From contig NZ_LMHZ01000021.1 of the NCBI RefSeq assembly GCF_001428545.1, forward strand, positions 1 to 64,000: DNA of 64,000 nt, written 5' to 3'. Below the pieces are notes generated by a model. It saw only the letters and a program-made list of their open reading frames with translations. It was not told the DNA's origin and made no database searches. The stretch comes from Noviherbaspirillum sp. Root189 (GTDB taxonomy: Bacteria; Pseudomonadota; Gammaproteobacteria; Burkholderiales; Burkholderiaceae_D). Position 1 is the stretch's first letter, and the number at the start of each line of letters is the position of its first letter. This document shows positions 45,413-54,626 of the stretch, in pieces. Both the position numbers and the translations under genes were made by a program.

Positions 45413-46072
45413 TCATGCGGTCCATGTGCTTCTCAACCGGACCGGGTGCATCCACCAGGCTGCACCGGCAAGTACGAGATAGATCAGCAGCAATTGCTGC
45501 GCAACGGCAGTGCCGTTATCCGGCTGCTCCAGCAAGCTGTAAACCTGGACACCGCTCATGGCAAGGCCGAGCAGCAGATAGCGTTTGCGGTAATCCCCGG
45601 CCAGCGGCAGGCACCAGGCGATGCCCATCCACAGCAGCGCAAGTTCGAGCAGCAAGGCAAAGATCCTGTAATTCCACCAGCCGAGGCCGACCTTGGCGCT
45701 GTCAAACCAGAGCGGCAGGTCCGGCATATGGACCAGCAGGTCGAGGAGCCAGTGCGACAGCACGGTCAACCCAACGACCGCCGTTATCCGGCTCCGTGCA
45801 TTGTTGTTCGGAAGGAGCCGCCAGCAGATGAAGGCAGCCGCCACTGCCCAGGCCAGTGCCGAACTCAGGCTATGGGTGTAGGGCATGAAATACAGATCGA
45901 GGCCGTTTGAAGCGTTGAAACCGGGGATGATCCTGAGTTTTTCGACGCCAAGCAAGACCAGCCCACCCCAGAACAAGTCGATCAGCTGGCAGGCGATAAA
46001 GAGCGCCGGCAGCGGCAACTCCGGTGCCAGCCTTCTGGCGGCAAACGCTGCCGAATAATGTCCGATGAACAT
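45413..46072 (-). CDS. Polytopic membrane protein, putative
   Basis: A 219-residue protein with about six hydrophobic helices. It opens MFIGHYSAAFAARRLAPELP, with the His near the start; PYTHSLSSALAWAV and LSHWLLDLLVHMPDLPLW add more His and Asp in membrane-edge positions. This pattern resembles YdjM-type membrane-bound metal-dependent hydrolases, though the match is loose. GGAGAAAAACC sets the start at 46072. No operon partner. Confidence 0.7.
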   Translation of the reverse strand: MFIGHYSAAFAARRLAPELPLPALFIACQLIDLFWGGLVLLGVEKLRIIPGFNASNGLDLYFMPYTHSLSSALAWAVAAAFICWRLLPNNNARSRITAVVGLTVLSHWLLDLLVHMPDLPLWFDSAKVGLGWWNYRIFALLLELALLWMGIAWCLPLAGDYRKRYLLLGLAMSGVQVYSLLEQPDNGTAVAQQLLLIYLVLAGAAWWMHPVRLRSTWTA

Positions 46073-46264
46073 GGTTTTTCTCCTTTTTTGCGGAACGTGG
46101 CAACGCTGTTGCGGGCAGTCTGCACGTTCGCTCCCTGCGGCGATTAAACAGGAACACAAAGGTTTAAGCCATAACATATTTATGGCATATTGCTATAGAT
46201 AAACGATTTCGAGCGCGTTACGCGCCGGTGTTGCCAGATAGAGAAGAGGAACAGGGGATATCCA

Positions 46265-46627
46265 ATGCTATTTTTGAAAAGTACGGCAGCGCCGGTCGCA
46301 CCGGGTGTGTTTACGGTGGACGTTGCCGCCAAGCCGCCAGGCAAAACCTTCATGATCTATATCGCCGTCGATGCGGCCAACCCGCCAGCCGACTTCATCG
46401 GTGCCATCGAAGGCATGGGTTTCAAACAAGTGCTTACCAAGCCCTATACTCACCACGACGGCAAGAAGATCATAGACATCCATTTCCAGAAGGGTGGAAC
46501 CGATATCTTCGAAGGCTGGAAGGAATCCGAGAAGGAAGCGAATCTCGCGCAGATGCAGGACGTGCTGGGCAAGTTCAATGTGACATTCACGCCGCGAGTG
46601 ATGTCGCTGGCGGAAGCGTTTCGTTAA
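46265..46627 (+). CDS. Small hypothetical protein
   Basis: A 120-residue soluble protein I do not recognise. It has mixed alpha/beta character (KTFMIYIAVDAANPPADFIG, IDIHFQKGGTDIFEGWKESE) and no signal peptide or membrane helix. GAGGAACAGGGGATATCC precedes the ATG, a strong ribosome site, and a hairpin terminator follows, so it forms its own transcription unit. Confidence 0.7.
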   Translation: MLFLKSTAAPVAPGVFTVDVAAKPPGKTFMIYIAVDAANPPADFIGAIEGMGFKQVLTKPYTHHDGKKIIDIHFQKGGTDIFEGWKESEKEANLAQMQDVLGKFNVTFTPRVMSLAEAFR

Positions 46628-46655
46628 GTCAGGGCGAAACGACCCGACCCGATAT

Positions 46656-46698
46656 AAAAAGGAGTGAAGGGCATGATGCCTTCACTCCTTTTTGTTTT
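46656..46698 (+). terminator. Rho-independent terminator
   Basis: AAAAAGGAGTGAAGG... / ...CCTTCACTCCTTTTT, a stem of about 16 bp with one bulged G, followed by T-rich sequence. It follows the 120-residue gene and can also serve the convergent Ig-repeat gene. Confidence 0.88.
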
Positions 46699-46738
46699 AA
46701 GCGTGGGATAAGCGTGGGATTCTTCGACAAGCATTGTT

Positions 46739-49291
46739 CTACACGCCTATAGCCACCGTGAACGTAAGATCCGCGGTATTCCCTGCAACATCGCTGACGC
46801 CAGTAAGGGTGATGGTATCGCCCGCTACGATAGTCGGTGCTTCCGCCGCCACTCCTGCGAGAGTCACGGTCAGCTGTGTGCCGTTACTATCCCATACCGC
46901 TGTCGCACCGGTTCCAAAAGTGTGCCCGTTGCTAACCACCAGTCCGCCAATAGCGATAGCTTTGTCCGTAGCTTCACTGAAGGACAGCACGAACGTGTCT
47001 GATGCGGATATGCCCGCTGCTCCAAGCTCAGCGTAAGTAACTGGTGTCGTGCCCACCGTGGGTATGGCAGTATCCAGATTCACTGTCAACGTTCCGCCGC
47101 CGTTGCCAACATTTCCCGCAGCATCGATGACCCGTGCCGTCAGGATTTTGCTGCCGTTGACGCCCCAGATCGCCGCGCCGGGAATCGTGACCATGACACT
47201 GTTGGCATCGATATCCGCAGTGGTCAAAGTGGCCGTTGCCGGCACACTGAAAGCCGCACCTCCAAGCAGGATCGATACGCTGTCGCCGGCAGCCGCGCCG
47301 GTACCGGTGAGGTCGACAACAACCTCAACGCCGGCATTCTTTTCCGCATTGTTCAAGCCGTTTGCCGCCGCCGCAACAGCGACTGGATACGTCGGCGCAG
47401 TCGGCACCGACGTATCCAGAGCCACCGTCAGATTGCCACTCGCAGAGCTGGCATTGCCTGCCGCATCCTTGACTCTTGCGCTCAGTACCTTGCTGCCATC
47501 CACGCCCCAGCCCGCATTAGTGCCGATGGTCAGGGTCACGCCATGCGCGGCAATATCGCCGCTGGTCAGCGTACGTGTGACCGGCGTCGTGAATGCTGCG
47601 CCATCGATCAGGAGTTCGACAATGTCGCCGACCGCGGCCGTGCTGTCGGTCAAATCGACCGTCACCGCGACGCCGACCGTTTTTTCCGCCGCGTTGATGC
47701 CGCCGACAGCAACTGCCGAAGTGATCCCACCCGGCGGCGCGCCGGGCGTCACGGTGTCGAGTACAACCGTCACGCTTTTGCCTTCAGTGCCGGTATTGCC
47801 TGCAGCATCCTTGAAGCGCGCGGTAATCACCTTGCTGCCGTCGCCACCCCAGCCCGCGCTGTTGGTAATGGTCACGGTCGCTGACTTGGCCGTGATGTCG
47901 GCTGCCGTCAGGGTATAGAGGACCGGTGTGCTGAATGGCACGCCACCGATCAGCACTTCCATCACATCGCCCGCTAGTGCGTTGGTGCCGGTCAATGAAG
48001 CGACCACCGCAACGCCGGCCGTTTCCTCTGCCGCGCTGATGCCGTTTGCAGCGGCGGCAATCGCAATGGTCGGTCCGTTCGGGCCGGTCGAGTCCAGGGT
48101 CGCCGTCAGGTTGCCGCCGGCCGTGCCGACATTGCCCGCTGCATCCTTGAGCCGGGCGCTGAGTATCTTGTTGCCGTCGACACCCCAGGCGGATGTCGAA
48201 CCTGCCGTGACCGTTGCACTATTGGCCGTGATGTCGGCGGCGGTCAGGACCTTGGTCACTGCGGTCGAAAAAGCGACGCCACCGATCAGTAGCTCAACGG
48301 TGTCGCCGGCGGCCGCATTGGTGCCTGTGAGATCGACCACCACATCGACACCAGCCGCTTTTTCCGCAGCGCTGATGCTATTGGCTGCTGCCGCGACCGA
48401 CAGTGCCGCCGTCGGTGCCTTTGGTGCTGTCGTATCGAGTACCACCGTAACGCCGCCACCCGCTGGCCCGATGTGGCCGGCCTTATCCTTGAGACGCATG
48501 GTCAGCAGCTTTTCGCCGTCGCCGCCCCAGTTGGCGGAAGAGGGAATGGTCACGGAAACGCTCGAAGCCGTAATGTCGGCAGCGGTCAGGGTCTTGGTCA
48601 GCGGGGTCGGCAACGACGCGCCATTCATCAACAGTTCGACGATGTTGCCGGCCACCGCATTGGTGCCCGCAAGGCTGATGACGACTGCGACGCCCGCCGA
48701 TTTTTCGGCCGGGCTGATACCGTTGGCTGCTGCCGCCACGGTCATGGGCGTGGTCGATGCGCGCAGGCCGCCCGAATTGTCATTGTCGATCGCCTCCATC
48801 GCCGCGAGCACGCTGGCGGCGGATTCCGTTACGCTGCCGGTAATGATCTTGAGCGTATCGATACCGATTTCCTTGCCTTTGGCCAGTTGCTGTTCAACCG
48901 CGTGCTGGGACACCACATAGCGGTTGACGATGAAGTCCTTGCCCGGAGTGCCGTCCGGCGTGTCGAGGCCAGCATTGATCATGTCGAGCACCAGCGAGCT
49001 GCGTGACCGGCCGGTACCCAGCTGTTTCATCCAGAACCCCAGACCTTCATCGTCCGGCAGCTTGTTGAAGATGTTGATGTAGATGAGGGTCAGGAACGCA
49101 TCGTCCGGCATGGAGTCCGGGTAAATCGCCTTGACTACACCAAGCCCGAAAACGATGTCGACCACTTGCGCAAAGGTTTTCCCCGATGCGAGCTGGCCGC
49201 TCCAGTAATCGAACCCGCCCTTTTCAGGTGCGCGGTTGAAGCTCGCCATGTACAGTTTGATAAGGTCGAGCTGCGTGCTGTTCAGTGCCAT
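46739..49291 (-). CDS. Large DUF4214 / Ig-like repeat surface protein
   Basis: An 850-residue protein. Residues 1-160 are a DUF4214 domain (YMASFNRAPEKGGFDYWSGQ, IYINIFNKLPDDEGLGFWMK). From about 183 there are five Ig-like repeats of about 100 residues: each has AAANGIS.AEK.AGV.V, GTNA.AGD.VELLI, LTAADI and W G.DG.K.L.AR.KDAAGN. A final bacterial Ig-like module starts near 680 (GISASDTFVLSFSEATDKAI). There is no Sec signal, so type I or similar secretion is likely; no Ca-binding RTX repeats are seen. AGGACATC sets ATG 49291. Probably an adhesin or matrix protein. Confidence 0.85.
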   Translation of the reverse strand: MALNSTQLDLIKLYMASFNRAPEKGGFDYWSGQLASGKTFAQVVDIVFGLGVVKAIYPDSMPDDAFLTLIYINIFNKLPDDEGLGFWMKQLGTGRSRSSLVLDMINAGLDTPDGTPGKDFIVNRYVVSQHAVEQQLAKGKEIGIDTLKIITGSVTESAASVLAAMEAIDNDNSGGLRASTTPMTVAAAANGISPAEKSAGVAVVISLAGTNAVAGNIVELLMNGASLPTPLTKTLTAADITASSVSVTIPSSANWGGDGEKLLTMRLKDKAGHIGPAGGGVTVVLDTTAPKAPTAALSVAAAANSISAAEKAAGVDVVVDLTGTNAAAGDTVELLIGGVAFSTAVTKVLTAADITANSATVTAGSTSAWGVDGNKILSARLKDAAGNVGTAGGNLTATLDSTGPNGPTIAIAAAANGISAAEETAGVAVVASLTGTNALAGDVMEVLIGGVPFSTPVLYTLTAADITAKSATVTITNSAGWGGDGSKVITARFKDAAGNTGTEGKSVTVVLDTVTPGAPPGGITSAVAVGGINAAEKTVGVAVTVDLTDSTAAVGDIVELLIDGAAFTTPVTRTLTSGDIAAHGVTLTIGTNAGWGVDGSKVLSARVKDAAGNASSASGNLTVALDTSVPTAPTYPVAVAAAANGLNNAEKNAGVEVVVDLTGTGAAAGDSVSILLGGAAFSVPATATLTTADIDANSVMVTIPGAAIWGVNGSKILTARVIDAAGNVGNGGGTLTVNLDTAIPTVGTTPVTYAELGAAGISASDTFVLSFSEATDKAIAIGGLVVSNGHTFGTGATAVWDSNGTQLTVTLAGVAAEAPTIVAGDTITLTGVSDVAGNTADLTFTVAIGV

Positions 49292-49932
49292 GATGTCCTG
49301 GTGATAATAATGCACCCCAACGCCATTGCGGATGGTTGCAGGCAAGGGTGATGTCTCTGATTTTATTAACGGCAGGAAACTTCCGACATGTAGGGTGAGA
49401 CAGCATCTCTTTGCAGCGCTATTGACAATATGTGCTTAACGCCATGCGTTCCTGACTTCAGGGAATCGCATTTTGGCAACGGCACACCGTCAGGCACAAT
49501 CCCCTTCATGTCGGATTGGCCACATTGCAGGTTTGTGCTAGTCTACGGCTCCCTTTGTCAACCTGGCCACAGCGCTGGTGCGATGGCGGGGCACGCTGTT
49601 TGACCACTTCCCCGATCACGGGAAATACAAGGCGGGACCGCGCTGATATGCGGCACCGGCCTGTCCACGGAACGCCCGGCCTTACCCGGCATGGGGCGCA
49701 CCCCAAACGATGGCGAAAACGTTTGCACAACATCCCTGGTTGTGTTCCCGGTCTGCTTTACCGATGCGGGTGAGGGAACGCATTCCTTGGCGATGCAATA
49801 CGCCAGACCAGAATGAAAACTGCTGCGCGGCCGCTTTTTCGGCATGCGCTGAAGGCGTTATACCCGCCGCTTTTTTCATCGGCCGCACCGGAACGCGGCC
49901 GGCACGACAACTTATTCTTAGAAAATACAACC
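49292..49932. other. Long intergenic region, no gene seen
   Basis: Divergent promoter region of 641 bases between the Ig-repeat gene and malic enzyme. Frames across it (for instance the extension upstream of the malic enzyme to 49813) show no family similarity. GCGTTATACCCGCCGCTTTTTTC at 49856-49878 has a T-run but no strong stem. No RNA gene recognised. Confidence 0.5.
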
Positions 49933-51165
49933 ATGAACAAGCTGGAACAAGACGCACTTGACTATCACGCCGGCGCACAGCGCGGCAAAATCGCTATCCA
50001 GGTCACCAAGCCGGTCGCCAGTCAGGCAGACCTCTCGCTGGCCTATTCGCCGGGCGTCGCCGTGCCCTGCATGGAAATCAACAAGGACCCGGCCAAGGCC
50101 TATGAGTACACCGCAAAAGGCAACCTGGTCGGCGTCATCACCAATGGCACCGCGGTGCTGGGCCTGGGCGACATCGGGGCACTGGCCGGCAAGCCGGTCA
50201 TGGAAGGCAAGGCCGTGTTGTTCAAGAAATTCGCCGGCATCGACTCCTTCGACATCGAGATTGACGAAACCGATCCTGCAAAGCTGGTCGAGATCATCGC
50301 CGCCCTGCATCCCACCTTTGGCGGCATCAATTTGGAAGACATCAAGGCGCCGGAATGTTTTTATGTTGAGCGCAAGCTGCGCGAACGCCTGTCCATTCCG
50401 GTCTTCCATGACGACCAGCATGGCACTGCAATTGTCGTCGGCACCGGTTTCCTGAATGCCTTGCATCTGACCGGCCGCGACATCTCGCTGGCAAAGGTGG
50501 TGTGCTCGGGCGCGGGGGCGGCGGCGATTGCCTGCCTCGATATGCTGGTCGACCTGGGTGTGCGTCGTGAAAACGTGTATGTCTGCGACAGCCGCGGCGT
50601 ATTGACAACCGACCGCGAACTGACCGAGGAGAAGCGTGCATGGGCGCAGACGACCGATGCGAAGACATTGTCCGACGTGATCGGCATGGCGGATGTATTC
50701 CTTGGCTTGTCCGGCCCCGGCTTGCTCAGCCAGCAGGATGTCAAGGAGATGGCGGCCCGGCCCATCGTGTTTGCGCTGGCCAATCCGGAGCCCGAGTTGC
50801 GTCCGGAACTGATTCGCGAAGTTGCGCCTGACGCGATCATCGCCACCGGCCGGTCGGACTATCCGAACCAAATTAACAATGCGCTGTGCTTTCCGTACCT
50901 GTTCCGTGCCGCGCTTGATACCGGCGCAACGACCATCAACCAGGACATGAAGCGCGCCTGCGTTCTGGCGCTTGCCGAGATGGCTCGCACCGATGAACAG
51001 TTCGGACGTCAATATATCGTGCCGACATTGCTGGACAAGCGCTTGCTAACCGGGGTGACACCGCGGATTGCAGCGGCGGCGCAAGAGAGTGGGGTGGCGC
51101 GCAAGCCGGTTGATGCAGGGCAGTATCGGTTGCAGCTGGAAGCGTTGGCGCAGACCTTGTTGTAA
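49933..51165 (+). CDS. Malic enzyme, short single-domain form
   Basis: A 410-residue oxaloacetate-decarboxylating malate dehydrogenase (malate to pyruvate and CO2). Motifs are [12 protein letters not shown] with the catalytic Tyr, [29 protein letters not shown] and FHDDQHGTA for the metal, and [15 protein letters not shown] for the nucleotide. Unlike MaeB it lacks the phosphotransacetylase-like C-terminal domain. ATG 49933 begins with the usual QDALDYHA block; cofactor preference is not clear. It converges with fghA across a shared terminator. Confidence 0.93.
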   Translation: MNKLEQDALDYHAGAQRGKIAIQVTKPVASQADLSLAYSPGVAVPCMEINKDPAKAYEYTAKGNLVGVITNGTAVLGLGDIGALAGKPVMEGKAVLFKKFAGIDSFDIEIDETDPAKLVEIIAALHPTFGGINLEDIKAPECFYVERKLRERLSIPVFHDDQHGTAIVVGTGFLNALHLTGRDISLAKVVCSGAGAAAIACLDMLVDLGVRRENVYVCDSRGVLTTDRELTEEKRAWAQTTDAKTLSDVIGMADVFLGLSGPGLLSQQDVKEMAARPIVFALANPEPELRPELIREVAPDAIIATGRSDYPNQINNALCFPYLFRAALDTGATTINQDMKRACVLALAEMARTDEQFGRQYIVPTLLDKRLLTGVTPRIAAAAQESGVARKPVDAGQYRLQLEALAQTLL

Positions 51166-51192
51166 TCATCGTCGCGACAGCGTCCTCATAAT

Positions 51193-51229
51193 AAAAACGC
51201 GGAGTGCATGTGATGCACTCCGCGTTTTT
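51193..51229. terminator. Bidirectional terminator
   Basis: A perfect 17-bp inverted repeat (AAAAACGCGGAGTGCAT / ATGCACTCCGCGTTTTT) with a 3-nt loop, A-run on one side and T-run on the other. It separates convergent malic enzyme and fghA. Confidence 0.93.
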
Positions 51230-51257
51230 ATTTTCGGCTTTGTATCGTCTTGCCAGG

Positions 51258-52106
51258 TTAATCGCTTTTCAGAATCCGCTCATGGAAAGCGAGATGATCG
51301 TCGATGAAGGTCGAGATGAAGTAATAGCCGTGGTCATATCCGTCATGCCTGCGTAATGTAAGCGGTTGCTTGGCCTGGGCACAGGCTTGCTCGAATTGTT
51401 CAGGCAGCAATTGCTCTTTCAGGAATTTGTCGCCCAAGCCCTGGTCGATCAGGATGCCCTGCGGGAAAGGTGTCTGCCGCTTCTTCATCAACTCCGTTGC
51501 GTCGTGCTCCAGCCAGCTTTTCTGATCGTTGCCGAGGTAGCCGGTGAATGCCTTTTGTCCCCAGGGGCAGCGGCTTGGCGCGGCAATCGGGGCGAAGGCG
51601 GATACGGATTTGTATTTGTCGGGGTGGCGCAGCGCCAATGTCAGCGCGCCGTGTCCGCCCATCGAATGGCCGAAGATGCCGGTGCGGGTCTGGTCGGCAT
51701 TGAATTCGCTGAAGATGAGCGAATGCAATTCTTGCGTGACGTAGGTTTCCATACGGAAGTGTTTGCTCCATGGCGCCTGGGTGGCGTCGAGGTAGAAGCC
51801 GGCGCCTTGGCCGAAGTCCCAGTCTTTGTCTGCATCGGGTATGCCGGTGTTGCGGGGACTGGTGTCGCAGGTGACGAGCATGATGCCGCGCTGGGCGGCG
51901 GCGCGTTGGGCGCCCGCCTTGATCATGAATGTCTCCTCTGTGCAGGTGAGGCCGGCGAGGTAGAAGAGGACGGGGACGAGCTGGTGTTCTTCCGCCGGCG
52001 GGTGGAAGACGGAGAATTGCATGGGGAGGCCGGTGGCTTCGGAGTCGTGGCGGTAGAAGGATTGGATGCCGTTGAAGCAGGGGTGTTCGGAGAGGATTTC
52101 TAGCAT
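51258..52106 (-). CDS. fghA: S-formylglutathione hydrolase
   Basis: A 282-residue esterase-D-like hydrolase splitting S-formylglutathione to formate and glutathione. Catalytic triad Ser148 (FGHSMGGHG), Asp226 (QGLGDKF) and His259 (GYDHGYYF). Other family blocks: LTCTEETFMIKAGAQRAAA and CDTSPRNTGIPDADKDWDFG. It is the second step of glutathione-dependent formaldehyde oxidation; the first enzyme lies 341 bp upstream on the same strand, beyond a repeat cluster. Confidence 0.95.
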   Translation of the reverse strand: MLEILSEHPCFNGIQSFYRHDSEATGLPMQFSVFHPPAEEHQLVPVLFYLAGLTCTEETFMIKAGAQRAAAQRGIMLVTCDTSPRNTGIPDADKDWDFGQGAGFYLDATQAPWSKHFRMETYVTQELHSLIFSEFNADQTRTGIFGHSMGGHGALTLALRHPDKYKSVSAFAPIAAPSRCPWGQKAFTGYLGNDQKSWLEHDATELMKKRQTPFPQGILIDQGLGDKFLKEQLLPEQFEQACAQAKQPLTLRRHDGYDHGYYFISTFIDDHLAFHERILKSD

Positions 52107-52190
52107 GGGAGTGCCTGTGCTGGTAGTTGTTGCGTTGCTGGGTTTTCTTCTCTTCGGTGCATCGGTGCTGCTTGTTCTTCGATCGAGCTA

Positions 52191-52345
52191 GCCGGGACTG
52201 GCCCCGGCGGGCCACCTACTTTCTTTGCTTCGCCAAAGAAAGTAGGCCAAGAAAGGCGACCCCGGTTCGCCGCCCTTCGGGTACCCAAAAGAGCACGGGC
52301 CAAAACGGGAAGCGAAACAAACTCGCCTGCGGCTCAGACAGGTTT
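52191..52345 (+). repeat. 155-bp intergenic repeat, copy B
   Basis: Same length and orientation as 19762-19916, about 92% identical by eye count. Both copies sit next to a GC-rich small repeat and inside a metabolic gene pair. Confidence 0.9.
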
Positions 52346-52363
52346 CCACAGGGGGGGTTAAAC

Positions 52364-52402
52364 CCATCCCCACCCTAGCCCTCCTCTTGAAGAGGAGGGA
52401 AC
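52364..52402 (+). repeat. GC-rich small intergenic repeat, copy 5
   Basis: CCATCCCCACCCTAGCCCTC followed by CTCTTGAAGAGGAGGGAAC, a member with a CT-rich stem instead of C-runs. Same orientation as copies 3 and 4. Confidence 0.75.
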
Positions 52403-52447
52403 TACGGCTTGCTGCGCATTGCCGGTGGCCTTGCCTTTTCCTCTACG

Positions 52448-53554
52448 TTAATACATCACCACCGACCGAATCGATTCGCCGCTTTTCATCAGATCAAATC
52501 CCTCATTAATCCTGTCCAGCGTGAGTTTGTGTGTAATCAGGTCGTCGATGTTGAGCTTGCCTTCCATGTACCAGTCGACGATCTTCGGCACATCGGTGCG
52601 TCCCCGCGCACCGCCAAACGCCGAGCCTTTCCATACGCGTCCGGTAACCAGCTGGAAAGGACGGGTGCTGATCTCCTGGCCCGCGGCGGCGACGCCGATG
52701 ATGACCGACTGCCCCCAACCTTTATGGCAGCACTCCAGCGCCTGGCGCATTGTGGTGGTGTTGCCGATGCATTCAAAACTGTAGTCGGCGCCGCCATCGG
52801 TCAGCTGCACGATGGCATCAACGACGTTGTCCACTTCCTTCGGATTGATGAAGTGGGTCATGCCGAACTGGCGGGCCATGTCTTCACGCGCCGGATTGAT
52901 GTCGACGCCGATGATCTTGTCAGCGCCGACCATGCGTGCCGCCTGGATCACATTGAGGCCGATGCCGCCAAGGCCGAACACCACGACGTTGGCGCCGGCT
53001 TCCACCTTGGCGGTGAAGAGTACCGCACCGACACCCGTGGTGACGCCGCAGCCGATGTAGCAGACCTTGTCGAAAGGCGCGTCCTGGCGAATCTTGGCGA
53101 CGGCGATTTCAGGGACGACGATGTGGTTGGCAAACGTCGATGTACCCATGTAATGGAATAGCGGTTGGCCGCCGATGGAGAAGCGGCTGGTGCCGTCCGG
53201 CATCAATCCTTTGCCCTGGGTGGAACGGATTGCCTGGCAGAGGTTGGTCTTTTGCGACAGACAGAATTTGCACTGCCGGCATTCCGGTGTGTACAGCGGA
53301 ATGACATGGTCGCCCTTCTTCAGGGAGCGCACATCCGGTCCGACGTCCACCACCACGCCCGCGCCTTCATGGCCGAGAATGGCAGGAAAAATCCCTTCCG
53401 GGTCAGCGCCGGACAGCGTGTAGTAATCGGTGTGGCAGATGCCGGTCGCCTTTACTTCAATCAATACCTCGCCGGCGCGTGGGCCTTCCAGATCGACTTC
53501 TTCTACGGAAAGCGGTGCGCCTGCTTTCCAGGCAATCGCGGCTTTGGTTTTCAT
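52448..53554 (-). CDS. frmA: S-(hydroxymethyl)glutathione dehydrogenase / class III alcohol dehydrogenase
   Basis: A 368-residue zinc alcohol dehydrogenase that oxidises S-hydroxymethylglutathione with NAD. Catalytic zinc residues lie in [18 protein letters not shown] and [11 protein letters not shown]; the structural zinc Cys are in [15 protein letters not shown]. The NAD fold is [20 protein letters not shown] with Asp in GVDINPARE. Length is exactly that of class III enzymes. Start 53554 follows GGGAGCTGTCG. With fghA it detoxifies formaldehyde. Confidence 0.96.
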   Translation of the reverse strand: MKTKAAIAWKAGAPLSVEEVDLEGPRAGEVLIEVKATGICHTDYYTLSGADPEGIFPAILGHEGAGVVVDVGPDVRSLKKGDHVIPLYTPECRQCKFCLSQKTNLCQAIRSTQGKGLMPDGTSRFSIGGQPLFHYMGTSTFANHIVVPEIAVAKIRQDAPFDKVCYIGCGVTTGVGAVLFTAKVEAGANVVVFGLGGIGLNVIQAARMVGADKIIGVDINPAREDMARQFGMTHFINPKEVDNVVDAIVQLTDGGADYSFECIGNTTTMRQALECCHKGWGQSVIIGVAAAGQEISTRPFQLVTGRVWKGSAFGGARGRTDVPKIVDWYMEGKLNIDDLITHKLTLDRINEGFDLMKSGESIRSVVMY

Positions 53555-53674
53555 CGACAGCTCCCGGGAATGAATAAACGCTTATTGTATGTCGGCTGAC
53601 GAAAGAAGTTTGCGCAGGCGGTCGCGAGACTGCATACGCTGCGGTAACCGATTGCAGGCGTATGTGTCAGGACA

Positions 53675-54295
53675 TCAGGTATTGCGTATCGTCACCAGGC
53701 GCGACAGGCCGAACAGGTTGACCTTCTTGACCGACTCAACGTGCCAGTCGTATTTCAGGATCTGTTCGTCATAGCAAAAGGTCGAACGAAAGCCGATACG
53801 TGCCGCCAGCTTGTGTACCGCGCGCTCCATCGCCCACCAGAATCGGCTGCCGCTGAAATGATTGAGGATCAGGATCGTGCCGCCTTTGCGGCAGACACGG
53901 CGGATCTCCGCGACAAGTTTTTCCGGATGCGGCGTCACCGACAGCACATAAGGCATTGCCACACAGTCAAACGAGCCGTCCGGAAAATCCATCATCTCTG
54001 CATTCATCGCCATCAACTCGATATGACGGCCGTGCAGTTCCTTGGCGCGTCCGCGTGCGATCTCCAGCATTTCGTTGGATAGATCGATGCCGACCACGGA
54101 GGCGGTCGCGGGATAGCGGGCGAGGGTAAGGCCAGTGCCGACGCCGACCTCCAGAATCGAGGAGGGATGGGCCGCGTTAACCGCATCGGTCAGTGCTTGT
54201 CGGCCGGGTTCGAATGCGGCGCCGAACAGGCTGTCGTAAAGCGGCGCGTAAAAACGGTAGGTATTGACTACATTGTCGACGGAGATTTGAGCCAT
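53675..54295 (-). CDS. Class I SAM-dependent methyltransferase (PmtA-like)
   Basis: A 206-residue methyltransferase. Motif I is ILEVGVGTGLTL, motif II GIDLSNEMLEIA, then FDCVAMPYVLSVTPHPEKLV and GGTILILNHF. The N-terminus VVNTYRFYAPLYDSLFGAAF with EPGR resembles Rhodobacter-type phosphatidylethanolamine N-methyltransferase, so a lipid substrate is possible. ATG 54295 (MAQISVDN) gives the family start; the frame continues upstream without similarity. Confidence 0.85.
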   Translation of the reverse strand: MAQISVDNVVNTYRFYAPLYDSLFGAAFEPGRQALTDAVNAAHPSSILEVGVGTGLTLARYPATASVVGIDLSNEMLEIARGRAKELHGRHIELMAMNAEMMDFPDGSFDCVAMPYVLSVTPHPEKLVAEIRRVCRKGGTILILNHFSGSRFWWAMERAVHKLAARIGFRSTFCYDEQILKYDWHVESVKKVNLFGLSRLVTIRNT

Positions 54296-54408
54296 ACGCG
54301 TTGGGAAGTAAGTTGAGCGAAGTGTTCTATGGAAAGACCAGGGAGCTGTCTTGCTATGGTCAAACTGATAATTAAGACATTTGGACGCGAGAAAGTTCAT
54401 TGCCGCTG

Positions 54409-54528
54409 TCACGCGGTAAGGACGCGTTCCTGTATAGCAATGCCGCGATAGGTACGGGGCACCAGGTGAGGCTCGTTGACGGACGGACCCTGAATCAGTT
54501 CACGTCCGCAGAGAGGACAGGTTTCCAT
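54409..54528 (-). pseudogene. Short CxxC ORF, possible HNH-nuclease remnant
   Basis: A 39-codon frame encoding METCPLCGRELIQGPSVNEP then HLVPRTYRG and an unrelated ending. CPLCGREL.GPSV.E.HLVP matches the start of small HNH endonucleases, but the expected second His and the CH..IH part are absent, and the frame ends early. No ribosome-binding site is visible. It is most likely a broken gene; a genuine micro-protein is not excluded. Confidence 0.4.
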
Positions 54529-54626
54529 CGCGCTATCGTAGCATTTGCCCTGCGGGCAAGATGCCACGCGATCGATGGCTTGGGGCTGGTCGATAAGGTA
54601 TGGACCGCCACGAGCATGCAGCCCGT

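Larger units (their letters stand above)
52107..52447. other. Repeat-filled intergenic region
   Basis: The 341 bases between fghA and the formaldehyde dehydrogenase gene contain the second 155-bp repeat and GC-rich repeat copy 5. The short frames here (such as 52100-52303) are repeat translations, not genes. Confidence 0.7.

Noticed and set aside
47049-48920. Two long plus-strand frames opposite the Ig-repeat protein
   Set aside because: They repeat with the same period as the real gene and carry no signature of their own.
49856-49878. Possible terminator before malic enzyme
   Set aside because: There is a T-run, but the flanking bases form no convincing stem and it would lie directly upstream of a gene on the same strand.
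49813-49932. N-terminal extension of malic enzyme
   Set aside because: Forty Arg/Ala-rich codons with no counterpart in the family; ATG 49933 gives the usual start.
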